From: Thraustochytrium sp. TN22
Taxonomy: Eukaryota > Sar > Bigyra > Thraustochytrida > Thraustochytriidae
Reading direction: 5' to 3'
Length of the DNA: 58,034 nucleotides
Assembly (NCBI GenBank): GCA_013306675.1
Contig: JABLUY010000230.1
Span: 1 to 58,034 of the forward strand
Within the stretch, counting starts at the first letter, position 1. Every line of letters begins with the position of its first letter. Both the position numbers and the translations under genes were made by a program. Of the stretch, positions 28,095 through 38,700 are shown piece after piece. Below the pieces are notes generated by a model. The model did not search any database, was not told the origin of the DNA, and was given only the letters and a program-made list of their open reading frames with translations.

Positions 28095-30571
28095 GGCGCC
28101 CCTCGTCCGCCGCCGCGCGGCGCGCTCGCCGCCTCGCTCGCCGGCTCGCTGGCGCGCTCAGCCGCTGCTCCGGGCGCCCCGCTCGCTCCTGCGCCGACCG
28201 CCGCGCGCTGCAGCGGGCAGGCGCGGGCGCGCTGCGGCTCTGCTCGGCCACTGGCGCGGAGGCGGATGAAGGCGGCGAAGCGGCGGCCAGGCCTGGCTGC
28301 CACGCAGGCACGCGCAGTGCGGCGCGCGCGCGCAAGTCGGCTATGCGGCGCGCAAGGGCGCCAAACGCGCGGCCAAAGGGCGGCCGCCCACTTGGCGTCC
28401 GGCTGGCAGGCGTCTGCCGGGCGCGGCGCGGAGGACGGCCAGGACAGGCAGGAGAGGGATGCGTGTGTGCGCGCCGCACGCGCCCGGTGGCGGCGGCGGC
28501 GGCGACGGCGGCGCGGCGCGCGGCGGCGAATGCGGCGAATGCGGCGACGCGGCGGCGAGGGCGGAAACGGCGGCGGAGAGCGCGAGCGGGACTGAGAACG
28601 AGACGAGCGGGCAGGAGCGGGCAGGAGCGGAAGAGGCGGGTCAGGGGAGAGGCGGCCGGGTGACTGTCGCGCGAGGTCGGCACGTGCGGGGCGCCACGTG
28701 CTAATGATGGACACGGCGCCGCACAAAGAGGGGAGCCGAGCGATGCCGAGCGGTGCCGAGCGGAGCCGAGCGGAGCCGAGCGGAGCCGCGGAGCCGCGGA
28801 GCGCTTCGCAAGTTCGCCTGGCCACGGCCCGGTGCCGGCCGAGCTGGGTCAGCTCGAAGAGCTCTGACCTGGCTGAGTTGGCACCACCGCGGCGGCCAAC
28901 AGGCTGAGCCAGCTGCGCAGCCCGGGCAATCAACTTGCGAGTTGAGCTTGCAGCTTTGGAAAAGCAAGAAACAAACAGCGGCCAGCGGCCACTTGCCATT
29001 TGGTTAAAACTATTCGGAGCCTGGTAGTGATGGGCCTTCGACAGAACCTTCGTGGTCTTCTACCTTCAGTAACAAGGCGCGGGAGGAGGCTCCTTGCTTG
29101 GTTCGACAAAAGTTGTCGAGCACAGCTCAGCACGCCGCAAGCCCAGGCTGCTGACCTCGCACGCCACGCAGGTAGTAGGCAGCTCAGGCTCAGCTCAGCA
29201 GGCAGGTCCGCCCACGTCACGTCGACGGTCGTCCACGTCAAGAAGATGAGGATGCGACGCAGCGACGATGCCGCCGACTGCCAGGGGGTCGGCGACCGAC
29301 TGATCGACCGACTCTGTCAGGCTCGCCGGCCGTAGCTGCACTGGCAGGCAGTGCACGGCCAGAGACCGTGGCCCGAGCCTGGCTTCGCTTCTTCAGACCA
29401 AGGCACAGCCTGCACACTGTCCGAGTCATCTCCGAAGCTCGTCGCGGCGGCCTCAGGCTCAACAGTCTCAGGCCCTGCCAGTGGTTGGCGGCCCCGCGAG
29501 GCATGGGCGTCGCGCTGCCTGCCAGGGCCTGGCCTCCGCCTCGGCTGCCGTGCCAGTGGCGCCCTCCTCCGCCCTCTCACGCGTCACCAGCGAGCCTTCC
29601 CCCGCCTTCTCCGACTCGGGGTGCTCCTTGCCCAGGCTTGCCGGCATCGGCGCCTCCTCGAAGCGGCGCGCGCCCTGGCGCAGGCCGGCGGCCGCCTCGA
29701 GCGGCACGCGCCGGCGGCGTGCCAGGGCTACCACGCTCCGCCCGCCGAGGCCAATTAAAGCTCTGCGAGTCGACGGGCCGGCCAGGCTGCAGGGCGGGCT
29801 GCGCGCTGGCAGTACGCTCCTCCGCTGCCGCGTTGCGCGGCCAGGCCCGCTCGGCTCGCGCGTCGCGGCCGGCCGGCGCCGCGGCGGCCTCTCCGAGGTT
29901 ACCTCCCTCCCTCCCCCGCCCGCGCGAGTGCCGCCCTCGCGGCCAGGCTGCCGACTCGAGCCGAGTCGACTGGCCGCCAGTGGCGCCTGCAGGCGGCAAG
30001 TAGGCTTTGCCCGCGCGCCGACTTGCGCGCGCAGCGCAGGGCAGTTTCCGGGCGGCGCCACCGCTGCCAGCCGAGCTAGCTACCTGCCGCCCCGTCAAGT
30101 TGGAGCGGCCGCGCCGCCTCCGCGCGCGCTCACCGCGGCCAGTGCGCGGCGAAGGCAGGCGCGCGCGGCAGACCCGAGCGGCGCGCGGCGCGGCGCGGCG
30201 CGGCGCGGCGGAGGAGGCGGCGGCGGCGGCGCGCAGGGCGCGGCGGCGGCGTCCAGGGGAGGCGGCGGCGGCGGCGGCGGGCATCCCATCCATCCATCCC
30301 GTCCCGTCCAGCGCGTGCGCACACGTGCCGCCGCGGCGCGCGGCGCGGCGCGGCGCAGCGCGCGGCGCGGCGCGGCGCGGGGGCAGAGGCGAAGCGCGCG
30401 CCGCGGCGGCGCGCGGCCGGGCGCGGCGCGGCGCGGCGCGGCGCGGCGCGAGCGGCGCGGCGGCAGGCGGGCGGCGGCGGCGGCGGCATCGCAGGCGCGG
30501 CGCGCGGCGCGCGTGCCTGCGTGTGCGGCGGCGACAGCGTCAGCGACAGCGCGCGCGCGGGCGGGCGGGTG
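28095..30571. other. 2.5-kb divergent spacer without a supported gene
   Basis: It contains GC-rich leaders at both ends and a 10-bp tandem repeat (28736-28802, GCCGAGCGGA type). GCCAGTG heptamers occur at 29477, 29552, 29976 and 30136. GGCGC/CGCGG pentamer runs occur at 30186-30215, 30340-30385 and 30425-30450. Open frames are low complexity and carry no family motif. I searched for splice signals by eye and found no convincing gene. Confidence 0.45.
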
Positions 30572-32113
30572 ATGCTGCGGCGGCTCGCGGCGCAGCTCGG
30601 CCACGAGCAGGACGGCAAGCACACGCAGGAGGAGGGCTACGGAAGCGGCAAGCTGCGGCTGGTGGACGAGATGCCGCGCACGCTGGCCAAGCAGGGCTCG
30701 TACTATGACCTGAAGAAGCGGCACCAGGACCCCGAGGTGGCGGCGCAGGCCGAGCAGCAGCATGGACGCAAGAACTACTGGGACATCAGCTCGGACGACG
30801 AGGCAGACGCGACGTCGGCGGGCGGCGCCGCGGCGGCCAGCGGCGAGGGCGCGGCAGCGCCCGTGCGGCATCGCGAGGAGCGCTTCCGCATCGGCGAGCG
30901 CTGCCGCGCGCTCTACCACGCCAACGACGCCTTTTATCCGGCGGAGGTCACGGAAACAATCCCGCTGGACATGAACGGCCTGCGCGTTTGTTACACGGTG
31001 CGCTTCCTCAAGAACGGCACCATCCAGCACAACACCAACCTGGAGGAGATGCAGCGCGCCTTCTTCGCGCGCGCGCGCTCGCCGCTCCTGATCTCGGGCG
31101 CCACCTGCCGCGCGCTCAACCACGAGACGGACCAGTTCGAGGACGCGCGCCTCGAGGGCCCCGACGGCCGCACCATGTACGTGGTGCGCTTCCCCGGCGC
31201 GCGCGGCGAGGGCCTGCAGCCCGGCACGCGCGCCAACGAGATCCAGCCAGACGCGCTGCTGCCGCCGGGCTACGCGCCCGCGGCCGCGGCCGCCGACTCC
31301 GAGTCGGACGCCGCCAGCAGCGCCGCCGCCGGTGGCAGCCTCAAGAAGTCCAAGTCCAAGAAGAAGCAGAAGAAGAGCCGCGGCCTCGCGCGTCACAAGC
31401 GCGGCGGCGGCGGCACCGGCCACAGCGCACACTCCGGCTACGCCAGCAGCCACGCCGGCCACCAGGCAGGCCACAGCGGCACCAGCGCCGGCATGCGCTC
31501 GGCCGGCGCCTCGGGCCACGGCCACGCGCGCGCGCCCGCGCCGCGCGGCGGCCCGCCCGACGGCGCCGCGCCGCCGCGCGCGCTCCTCACCATGTGGGCC
31601 TGCGCGCGCGACGGCGACGAGGACCTCGTCATGGACTTTATTCGCAACGAGGGCGTTGACGTCGACGAGCCTGATCCGCAGGGCGAGGGCCCGCCCGGCA
31701 AGCGCACCGCGCTCTATTACGCCGCCACGGCCGGCCACAAGACGCTCGTCAAGCACCTCCTGCAGGCCGGCGCTCAAGACCTCGACGGCTACGCCTACCT
31801 GGACGCCACGCCCGACGTGCGCCCTCTCATCGCCGACTACGGCGCCGGCAAGGCTGGCCGCGACGCCAAGCTCGTCGTGCGCAACTCCGGCGACTCCAAC
31901 GTCGAGGCTGTCGGCGTCCTCCGTCGCAGCAGCCAGCGCTCCTCTGGCGCCGGCTCCTTTTTCCAGCGTGGCATTCTTCGCATGAAGCGTAGCAGCAAGC
32001 GCTTCTCCTCATCCAGGAACGACCCAGACCACTATGCAGATGAGGACGACGACGCGGACGACGACGAAGACGACGACGAGGAAGAGGAGGACGACGACCC
32101 GGATGCCCCGTGA
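30572..32113 (+). CDS. Tudor-like and ankyrin-repeat protein with acidic tail
   Basis: This 513-residue protein starts with a basic N-terminal segment containing QGSYYDLKKRHQDPE (41-55). Two Tudor-like modules follow. The first (106-162) reads FRIGERCRALY, FYPAEV and YTVRFLKNG, very like the SMN-type Tudor fold that binds methylated Arg or Lys. The second (173-232) reads SGATCRALNH and MYVVRFPGA. A Ser/Lys/Gly/His-rich linker leads to two or three ankyrin units (about 345-440), including KRTALYYAATAGHKTLVKHL. The C terminus is a basic Ser-rich patch and an Asp/Glu run. The upstream frame has only a GTG start, so the ATG at 30572 is used. It may be a nuclear adaptor reading methylated proteins. 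I know no standard family with this order. Confidence 0.65.
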   Translation: MLRRLAAQLGHEQDGKHTQEEGYGSGKLRLVDEMPRTLAKQGSYYDLKKRHQDPEVAAQAEQQHGRKNYWDISSDDEADATSAGGAAAASGEGAAAPVRHREERFRIGERCRALYHANDAFYPAEVTETIPLDMNGLRVCYTVRFLKNGTIQHNTNLEEMQRAFFARARSPLLISGATCRALNHETDQFEDARLEGPDGRTMYVVRFPGARGEGLQPGTRANEIQPDALLPPGYAPAAAAADSESDAASSAAAGGSLKKSKSKKKQKKSRGLARHKRGGGGTGHSAHSGYASSHAGHQAGHSGTSAGMRSAGASGHGHARAPAPRGGPPDGAAPPRALLTMWACARDGDEDLVMDFIRNEGVDVDEPDPQGEGPPGKRTALYYAATAGHKTLVKHLLQAGAQDLDGYAYLDATPDVRPLIADYGAGKAGRDAKLVVRNSGDSNVEAVGVLRRSSQRSSGAGSFFQRGILRMKRSSKRFSSSRNDPDHYADEDDDADDDEDDDEEEEDDDPDAP

Positions 32114-32436
32114 AGCGTGGATCGGGACGAGGCACGCGGGCACGGCAATGCAAGCTCGCCTTGTCTGTCTGTCTGTCTGCCTGCCTGCGTGTCTGTCTGT
32201 CTGTCAGCGATGACACGCCCGCCCGCGCCTGCTCTCCGCGCTTCTTGTGACCACTATGCCCTTGCCCCATGAATGAGATCCTAGTTTCCCCGTTCAATCC
32301 ATGTTGCTGTTCTTTTGTCTGTCTTTCTTGCTCGCCGATTCGATCCGGCCGATTCGATCCGGAGAGACGCTGGCATTGTTTTGTTTGTTTGCTTTGCGTT
32401 GCTTTGCGTTGCTTTGGTTTGCTGTGCTCGCTTTGT

Positions 32437-32479
<43 letters not shown>

Positions 32480-32661
32480 GCCCTGCCTGCTTGCTGGTGG
32501 TGCTCCCGTTCGCCGTTCGCCGCAAGTGGCAGACTCACTCTCGTGTGAGAGGGAGCGACCGAGCGGCGGCAGAGCCGCGCGCCTGGCGGCGTCGAGCACG
32601 TGAACCCAAGCGCGCAGCGCTGGCCGCGCTGGCCTCGTCGCGGCGCCGCGTAGCGCACGGC
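32114..32661. other. Spacer with TGTC/TGCC microsatellites
   Basis: It holds TGTC/TGCC repeats at 32161-32208 and a pure (TGCC)n tract at 32427-32480, about 180 bp before the RBMX2 ATG. A CCGATTCGATCC direct repeat lies at 32338-32362. An upstream in-frame ATG at 32269 would add 131 low-complexity residues to RBMX2 and is judged leader. Confidence 0.5.
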
Positions 32662-33459
32662 ATGGCGGGAAACCGGCGCGCCGTGGAGGAGCTCAACCGC
32701 GCAGAGCTGGAGCGCGGCATCGCGGGCAACCTGCGCGCGTCGTGGCACGCGGACTACCGCGATACCTCGTGGGTGTTCGCAGGCGGCATGAGCAAGGAGA
32801 TGACCGAGGGCGACGTTCTGTGCGTATTCAGCCAGTTTGGCGAGATCGAGGACCTACACTTGGTGCGCGACGAGGACACGGGCGAAAGCCGCGGCTTCGG
32901 CTTCATCAAGTACGAGGACTGGCGCAGCACCGTGCTGGCCGTGGACAACTTCAACAACGCGGAGCTGCTCGGGCGCAAGCTCCACGTGGACCACGCGCGC
33001 TACGAGCCGCCCAAGAAGAAAAAGGACGAGGAGGCGGCGCTCACGGCCGACGAACGCGCCGCGCGCCAGCAGCCGGGCCATGCCTACGTGGACCAACAGC
33101 TTGAGGGTACGCACGACCTGCACCACGGCGTCAACCCATTTGCGCAGGCCGATGCCAAGGTCGAAAAGGAGGCCAAGAAGAGCAGCAAGCATAAGAAGCA
33201 CAAGAAGAGCAAAAGGGACAAGAAGGAGAAGCGCAGCAAGGACAAGTCGCGGCAAAAGGGCGAGCGGCGAAAGAGCAAGAGTGACAGGAAACGACCAAGG
33301 CGCGACAGTGACCACGACGAGCGTTCGCAGCGCGCGGAGCCAGCGGCACCCGTTGTTGCGCAGCCTCCTGTCAAGAAGGCGCCGGAATCAAGAGACGAGA
33401 AGCGGCGACGGCTCGCGGCCATGGCGAACCTGCCGCCTGTGGGCTGGAAAGGAACATGA
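32662..33459 (+). CDS. RBMX2: RBMX2/IST3-like spliceosomal RRM protein
   Basis: This 265-residue protein has an RRM at about 36-113 with RNP2 VFAGGM and RNP1 RGFGFIKY. The flanks are diagnostic of RBMX2 and yeast Ist3/Snu17, the centre of the RES complex that retains pre-mRNA in the nucleus. They include ELNRAELERGI before the RRM and the family core SQFGEIEDLHLVRDEDTG, plus LGRKLHVDHARYEPPK after it. The C-terminal half is a Lys/Arg/Ser-rich tail ending MANLPPVGWKGT. The family starts close to the RRM, so the ATG at 32662 is preferred over the more distal one at 32269. It converges with the MYB gene, with 187 bp between stops. Confidence 0.92.
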   Translation: MAGNRRAVEELNRAELERGIAGNLRASWHADYRDTSWVFAGGMSKEMTEGDVLCVFSQFGEIEDLHLVRDEDTGESRGFGFIKYEDWRSTVLAVDNFNNAELLGRKLHVDHARYEPPKKKKDEEAALTADERAARQQPGHAYVDQQLEGTHDLHHGVNPFAQADAKVEKEAKKSSKHKKHKKSKRDKKEKRSKDKSRQKGERRKSKSDRKRPRRDSDHDERSQRAEPAAPVVAQPPVKKAPESRDEKRRRLAAMANLPPVGWKGT

Positions 33460-33560
33460 ATGAAAAACATATTGCTGCTGGCGAACCAAGGGCAGACACA
33501 CAAGCACGCAAGCATACGCACGCACACAAAGAGGGCTATTCAGTTGATGCATTGGAGGGT

Positions 33561-33561
33561 G

Positions 33562-33601
<40 letters not shown>
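33561..33601. repeat. (AC)n(GA)n microsatellite
   Basis: A compound dinucleotide repeat, about 8 AC then about 13 GA units, sits in the short spacer between the convergent RBMX2 and MYB genes, so it should be transcribed in one or both 3' UTRs. Confidence 0.9.
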
Positions 33602-33646
33602 CTCGCAGTGCATAGGTCGGCGCCGCAGGTCCCTCTAGCTAGTAGC

Positions 33647-34218
33647 CTAGTCCGACAAGTCGGAAGAGTCGTCGGAGTGCGGCGAGGACGCACGCGCGCG
33701 GGCCTTGGCGGCCATGGCAGCGACGCTCTCCTCAACGACGGCGCGCGCGAGCTCCGGGTCAGCGTTGGGTCGAAGGATGCCACGCTTCTTGAAGAACTTC
33801 TGCGCGTGCGTGCGCACCTGGACGACGGTTCGCGTCTTGACGACGTTGGCGATGGCAGTCCAATGCTTGGTGCCGTACTTGGCAATTCCGGAAAGAAAGC
33901 GGGAGTGCTCCTCCTTGGTCCAGCGGCCGGTGTTCTCCGTGCCTGGAACGGCGCCGCTAATCGGCCTGCCGTTGCTGTAGCTCTTGGGCAGCGGGAGCGA
34001 GGCGCCTTGGAAGGAGCGGTCGTGGTCGTCGGCGTCGTAGTCGGCGTCCTGGCGGCCGCCGCCCTCGCTGCTGCCGTAGCTCGTGGTGCGGCCGGCGGCG
34101 GCAAAGCCTTGCGGCATGCCGGCGCCGCTCGCGTGCGAGAGCAGCGAGGGCGGCATGAAGGCGGAGCGTGGCGCGTAAAACGCCGACTGGCCGTCTGCGT
34201 TGTTGGCGCCGCCCATGG

Positions 34219-34250
<32 letters not shown>

Positions 34251-35156
34251 AAGAGGTGGCGCTGCAGCTGCTGCTGCAGCGCTTGCTCCTGCTGCTGCTG
34301 CAGGTCGCGCGAGGCGAGCGAGCGCTGCAGGTCAGGGTTGAGCACCTGATTGAGCAAGTGGTGCTTGAGACGCGAGGCACAATCAGGGCCGGCGGCGGAG
34401 GACGCATTGGACGCAGTGTCGGACGCCACATCGGGCGACCGCGAGGGCGGCTGCGTTTGCTGGTCCTGCTGGGCGGCCAGCAGGCGCATAAAGAGCGCCT
34501 GCGCCTCGGGCAGGCCGAGGCGCGCCTGGTCCACGAGGGCCGGTGGCAGGCTGCCGTTGTTGCTGGCGCTGCGCGCCGCTTGCGCGAGCAGCGAGGCTTG
34601 CGCGGCGAGCCCGGGCGGAAGTTGCGGCGACTCGGGTGGCGTCAGCGTGGGCGAGGGCGACTTGGACGTGGCGAGCGACGTCGACCCGCGGCGGTGGTCC
34701 AGGTGGAAGGTACCGCTGCGGTTCGCGTTGACGGCCTTGGCGGTCTCGGCCTCCTTGCTCTGCGCGGCCTCGGCCGCTGCGGAACTGCCGCTCAGGAGAC
34801 GCGTCAGCGACTCCAGCGCCGGCAGGCTGTTGGCCGAGCTGCTGTTGCGCGTCAGGCCCGTGCGGCCAGCATGCTCTTGCTGCTGCTGCTGCTGCTGCTG
34901 CTGTTGGAATTGCGACACGAGGCGAGCGGTCTCCTGCACAATGGCGGCGTTCATTTGCTGGTTGAGTTCCAGCTTGCGCAGCAGGCTGTCCTGGTCCTTC
35001 TTGACCTGTTGCAGGAGCTGGAGCTGTTGGTTGAACTGCGGCGGTGCCTCGAGCCCGACGGAACTGCCATGAGCAGAAGCTCCCGGGACGTTCTTGGTCA
35101 TTTGCTGCAAAAGGCTCTCCAGCGCGTTGCCGTGCAGCTGCAGCGGCTGCTGGCGT

Positions 35157-35188
<32 letters not shown>

Positions 35189-35764
35189 CTGTTGCTGGGC
35201 CTGTTGCTGATGCTGTTGCTGAAGCAGGCGAGCAAAGTCGAAGAGCTGCTGCTGCTGCTGCACCTGCTGCGTGCTGGAGGCGGACTGCTGCAGCTGCTGC
35301 TGCTGCTGGTGGGAAAGCCCAACCCACCGCGTGCGAACCTGGTCAAGCGAGCGCCACGGAAAGGTGGTACGCGCGACCATCTCGAGCGAGGTGCCGGGGC
35401 TAGCCATCTGCTCGCGCAGCGTCAAATCATCCTCACGCGTCCAATGCTCGTCGAGCGCGCGGCGGCGCAGCGTCTCCGCACGGCGGCGGCACTCCTGCGC
35501 CGTGCGGCCGGCCCCGAGCTGGCGCGCGATGGAGGCGAAGTCGATGTCCGCGAGGTCCTTGTCGCGCGCAGACCAGCCGAGCGCGAGGTCCTGCAGGTGC
35601 GTCCAGCCGCCCTCCGCCTCGTCCTTGTCGTGGTGCTCCTTGCCCTCCCTGCGGCGCCTGTTGCAGTCGCCGTCCGCCGCCGCGCTCGGGTTGCCCTCGC
35701 TCCCGGCGCGGGGCCTCTTGACGCCAATCCTCGCCGTCATCGCGCTGGGCGCCACTGCCTCCAT
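33647..35764 (-). CDS. SHAQKYF-class MYB-like transcription factor with poly-Q
   Basis: This 705-residue protein carries near its C terminus (about 610-665) a MYB repeat, GRWTKEEHSRFLSG...VQVRTHAQKFFKK. Its THAQKFF is a variant of the SHAQKYF signature found in plants, stramenopiles and amoebae. An N-terminal MYB/SANT-like region (about 50-155) includes EHWTREDDLTLREQM and FPWRSLDQVRTRWVGL. Between them are several CAG-encoded Gln tracts (near 34217-34250, 34870-34905, 35150-35210, 35255-35310) and Ser/Ala-rich stretches. It is most likely a DNA-binding regulator. The ATG at 35764 is the first true ATG in frame; upstream codons begin with GTG in leader sequence. The stop is embedded in a CTAG cluster (33634-33650). 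Confidence 0.85.
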
Positions 35765-38700
35765 CTGCGCCGCGCGCCCTCGCAGCCCCGCGGCGGCCGG
35801 TCGGTGGTGGTCGGCCGTCGCCCAGCTGGGATGGCCGCCCCGCCTCGATCCGCGATGTCTGCCGCTCGGCGCTCTCGCGCGGTCTGCGCGCCTCGGCGGC
35901 GCGGCGCGGCGCGAGCCCACGCGGCGCGAGCCCACGCGGCGTGGCCGACGCGACGCGACGCGACGCGACGCGACGCGACGCGACGCGCAGCGCGGCGCAG
36001 CGACGGCGGCGCGGCCTGGCGGTCGGTCGCGGTCTGCGCGGCGTGCGCCGGGGCAGCGTCAGGGCGCGCAAGCAGCGCGTCACCGCGGCGGGCTCCGCGC
36101 GGCTTCCTCCCGCGCCTCTGCGCTCAGCGCGCCTCGGCGCGCCTGCAGCCAGCGCGGCGCCGCTGCAGGCACGAGCAGCGAGAGCCGCGAGCGCCGCAGA
36201 CCGCGGCCTCGCTCGCCTCGCTCGCCCCGCGCGCCTCGCTCGCCTCGCCGGGCAGGGCAGGGGAGGGCAGGGCAGGGCGGAGCGCAGGGCGGAGCGCGAG
36301 CCGGGGCCGCGGCGCGGCGCCTGCGCAGGGGCTGATAGATGCGCTGGGAAGGAGGAGGAAGCCTCGCGCGAAATCGCGGCAGGCAGCACGCACGAGGCGG
36401 GAGGAGCGCGCAGTGGACGAGGAGGAGGACTGCGGCGATGCGCTGCGCTGGCCGGGTGCGGCCGCGGTGACGCCGCGCGCAGCCGGAGCCGCACGCGCCG
36501 CAGCCTGGCGGCTCCCGGCGGCCAGGCAGGCAGGCAGGCAGGCAGGCACCGGCAGAGGCGGGCGCTAGCGAAAGCGCTGGCGAGCGCCGGCGATCACGAG
36601 GGGGGATAGGGGCCGAGCGAAAACGAGAGAGCGCGCGGCGCGGCGCGGCGCGGCGGCGCGGCAGCCGAGGCGGACGCTCACGCGCTTGCACCGCGCAGCG
36701 CCGTAGCCAGCCAGGCCTACGGTAGGCCTCGAGATTTCTGGATTCGAGCACTGGAGGGTGCGGCAGCGCACGCCGAACGCGATAGACCGATTGCGCGCTG
36801 GCGGGCGGGCGTGGTCCCGCCGTGCGCGCACGGCCCGGCTGGCTGCAGGGGCGCGAGGGCCGGGGCCTAGCGCGCGGCGGCGGCGGCGGCGGCGGTAGCT
36901 CGGCGCTCGCGCGCGCGCTCGCGGGCTCGCTCGCGGGCTCGCTCGCGCGCTCGCTCGCGCGCTCGCGCGCGCGCGCGCGCGCTGGTAGCTTGGCGCGCGA
37001 GCAGGCTCGTGCCTGGCGCGCGCGGGCAGATGCCGGGCGCGAGAGCGGGATCCCACAGTGCAGTCCGAACAAGATGCGCGGCTGCGGCTGCTCTTGTCGA
37101 CGCGTCGCTTGCGAGCTTTCTTCGAGGCGCGCGAGGAGGCGACGCCGGCGAGGCGTAGAAAGCGGCTGGACACGAACGAGCGAGAAGAGCGCGAAGGCGG
37201 GCGGAGAAAGATGGTCCGCGCTGCGCCGCGCCGACGCGACAGGCGGGCAGGCAGGCAAGGCAGCCTGAGGCAGGCTAGCTAGCGAGCGAGCGAGCTCGGG
37301 CAAGCCGGTTCCTTGCTCCACCGAGCCTTGAGTGCGCTTGCGCGAACTGGCGTGACGCGCTACAACGCCGGAGACGCGAAGAGAAGCGCAGCTGTGCAGC
37401 TGAGCAGCTGAGCAGCGCAGCTGTGCACGGCGGAGGTAGAGTGAACGCTCGCGCGGACCGAGAAAGGCGAGGAAGAGCACGTCCTTGGCGCGCGGCGCGC
37501 ACGAGACTCCTTTCCCGCTTTGTCTGTCTGTCTGTCTGTCGTACGTGCTGTGCCGGCGCGCTCACCAGCACCCACCAGTCCGCCTGCCAGTGCCTGACAG
37601 TAGCTCGACTCGAGCAGCCGAGCAGCCACCGCGATAGCGTTCTGTCTCCCCGCTTACGGTCAGAGCCCGCCCTCGCCTGGGTTGTAACTAGGTGCACTCG
37701 CAGGTAGGTTGACCGGAACTGCAAGACCTGGCCGGACTCGGACTTGCCAGAAGTGCCTCGCCGCGGCGCCGCTTGTGCAGCCAGCCAGCCGTGCCAGGGC
37801 AGCCAGCAGCGGTGGCTGCGTGCGCGGAAGCGGGAGGTGATTGGTGCAGAGTAGCACCGAACAGCGCGGCCGCGCGCGCTGCGTTGGAGTTTTGCTGTAC
37901 CAGCGAGCGGCCACGGAGCCGCGGCGGCCCCGACGGTGGCACGGCGGTGGCGGCCGTGGCGGCGGTGGCGCGCTCCTTGGCGCTCCTTGGCGAGGCGAGG
38001 CGAGGCGAGGCGCGAGCAAGCCACTCTCGTTTCGCTGCCCGCCACGACCAAGACGGTCGTGACCCTAAAAACGAACCTGGCTGGGGAATGGGAGCGCAGC
38101 GAAGGAGAAAAGAGCCTGGCTGTGGCCTGCTTCTGCGGTCCGAGCGGTCACGGTCGGCCAGGTGTGCCAGATCGGCCTAAGAGCCTAAGAAGAGCTAGGG
38201 CCGTGACCCGGCCGTCGCTTCAAGACTCGCTTGCACTTCCCTCTACCGCGGTTGCGACCTGTCGCCGCGCGGTGCGGCGGCCTGGGGCCGGCCAGGGCCG
38301 TGGCGCGGACTCGGGGGCAGCGACGGCAGCGGCGACGGCGGCAGCGGCGCGCCCGGGGTCGGTCGCGCCAAGAATACGAGCCTCCGTTGGCGCGCAAGTC
38401 TCAAGACGCGGCGGCCGGGCCGCGTCGGGGTGGAAGTGCCCTCGCGCCGGTCGCGCCGGGCCGCCGGCTGGGTCGGGAGTTCGCTGACAACATCATTCAT
38501 TCGTGCCCTTGGACCGTTTGCTCGTCTGGCGCCGTTTGGCCGAGGGCTGAGCCTGCTCAAGCTGAGGCCGAGGCCGTAGCCGCGGCATACGGCGTCGGCC
38601 GCAGCCCCGGCCCTGGCCCCGTCTGCTGCGGCCGCGGCGCGGCGGCCGTGCCGTGCAAAAGCAGCTCCTCGCGCGCGCGAGCCAGCGACCACACAGCTAG

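Noticed and set aside
32338-32362. GATTCGATCC sequences resembling a tRNA T-arm
   Set aside because: No acceptor stem, anticodon arm or A-box could be folded around them; the sequence is a short direct repeat.
32269-32661. Upstream in-frame ATG adding 131 residues to RBMX2
   Set aside because: The extension translates the TGCC microsatellite and other low-complexity DNA, and homologues start near the RRM.
33608-36568. Plus-strand 986-codon frame over the MYB gene and its leader
   Set aside because: Antisense of poly-Q coding sequence read as poly-Leu; no family motif, and the MYB repeats are on the minus strand.
36080-37480. Minus-strand 466-codon frame upstream of MYB
   Set aside because: Arg/Ala/Pro low-complexity translation of simple repeats without family motifs.
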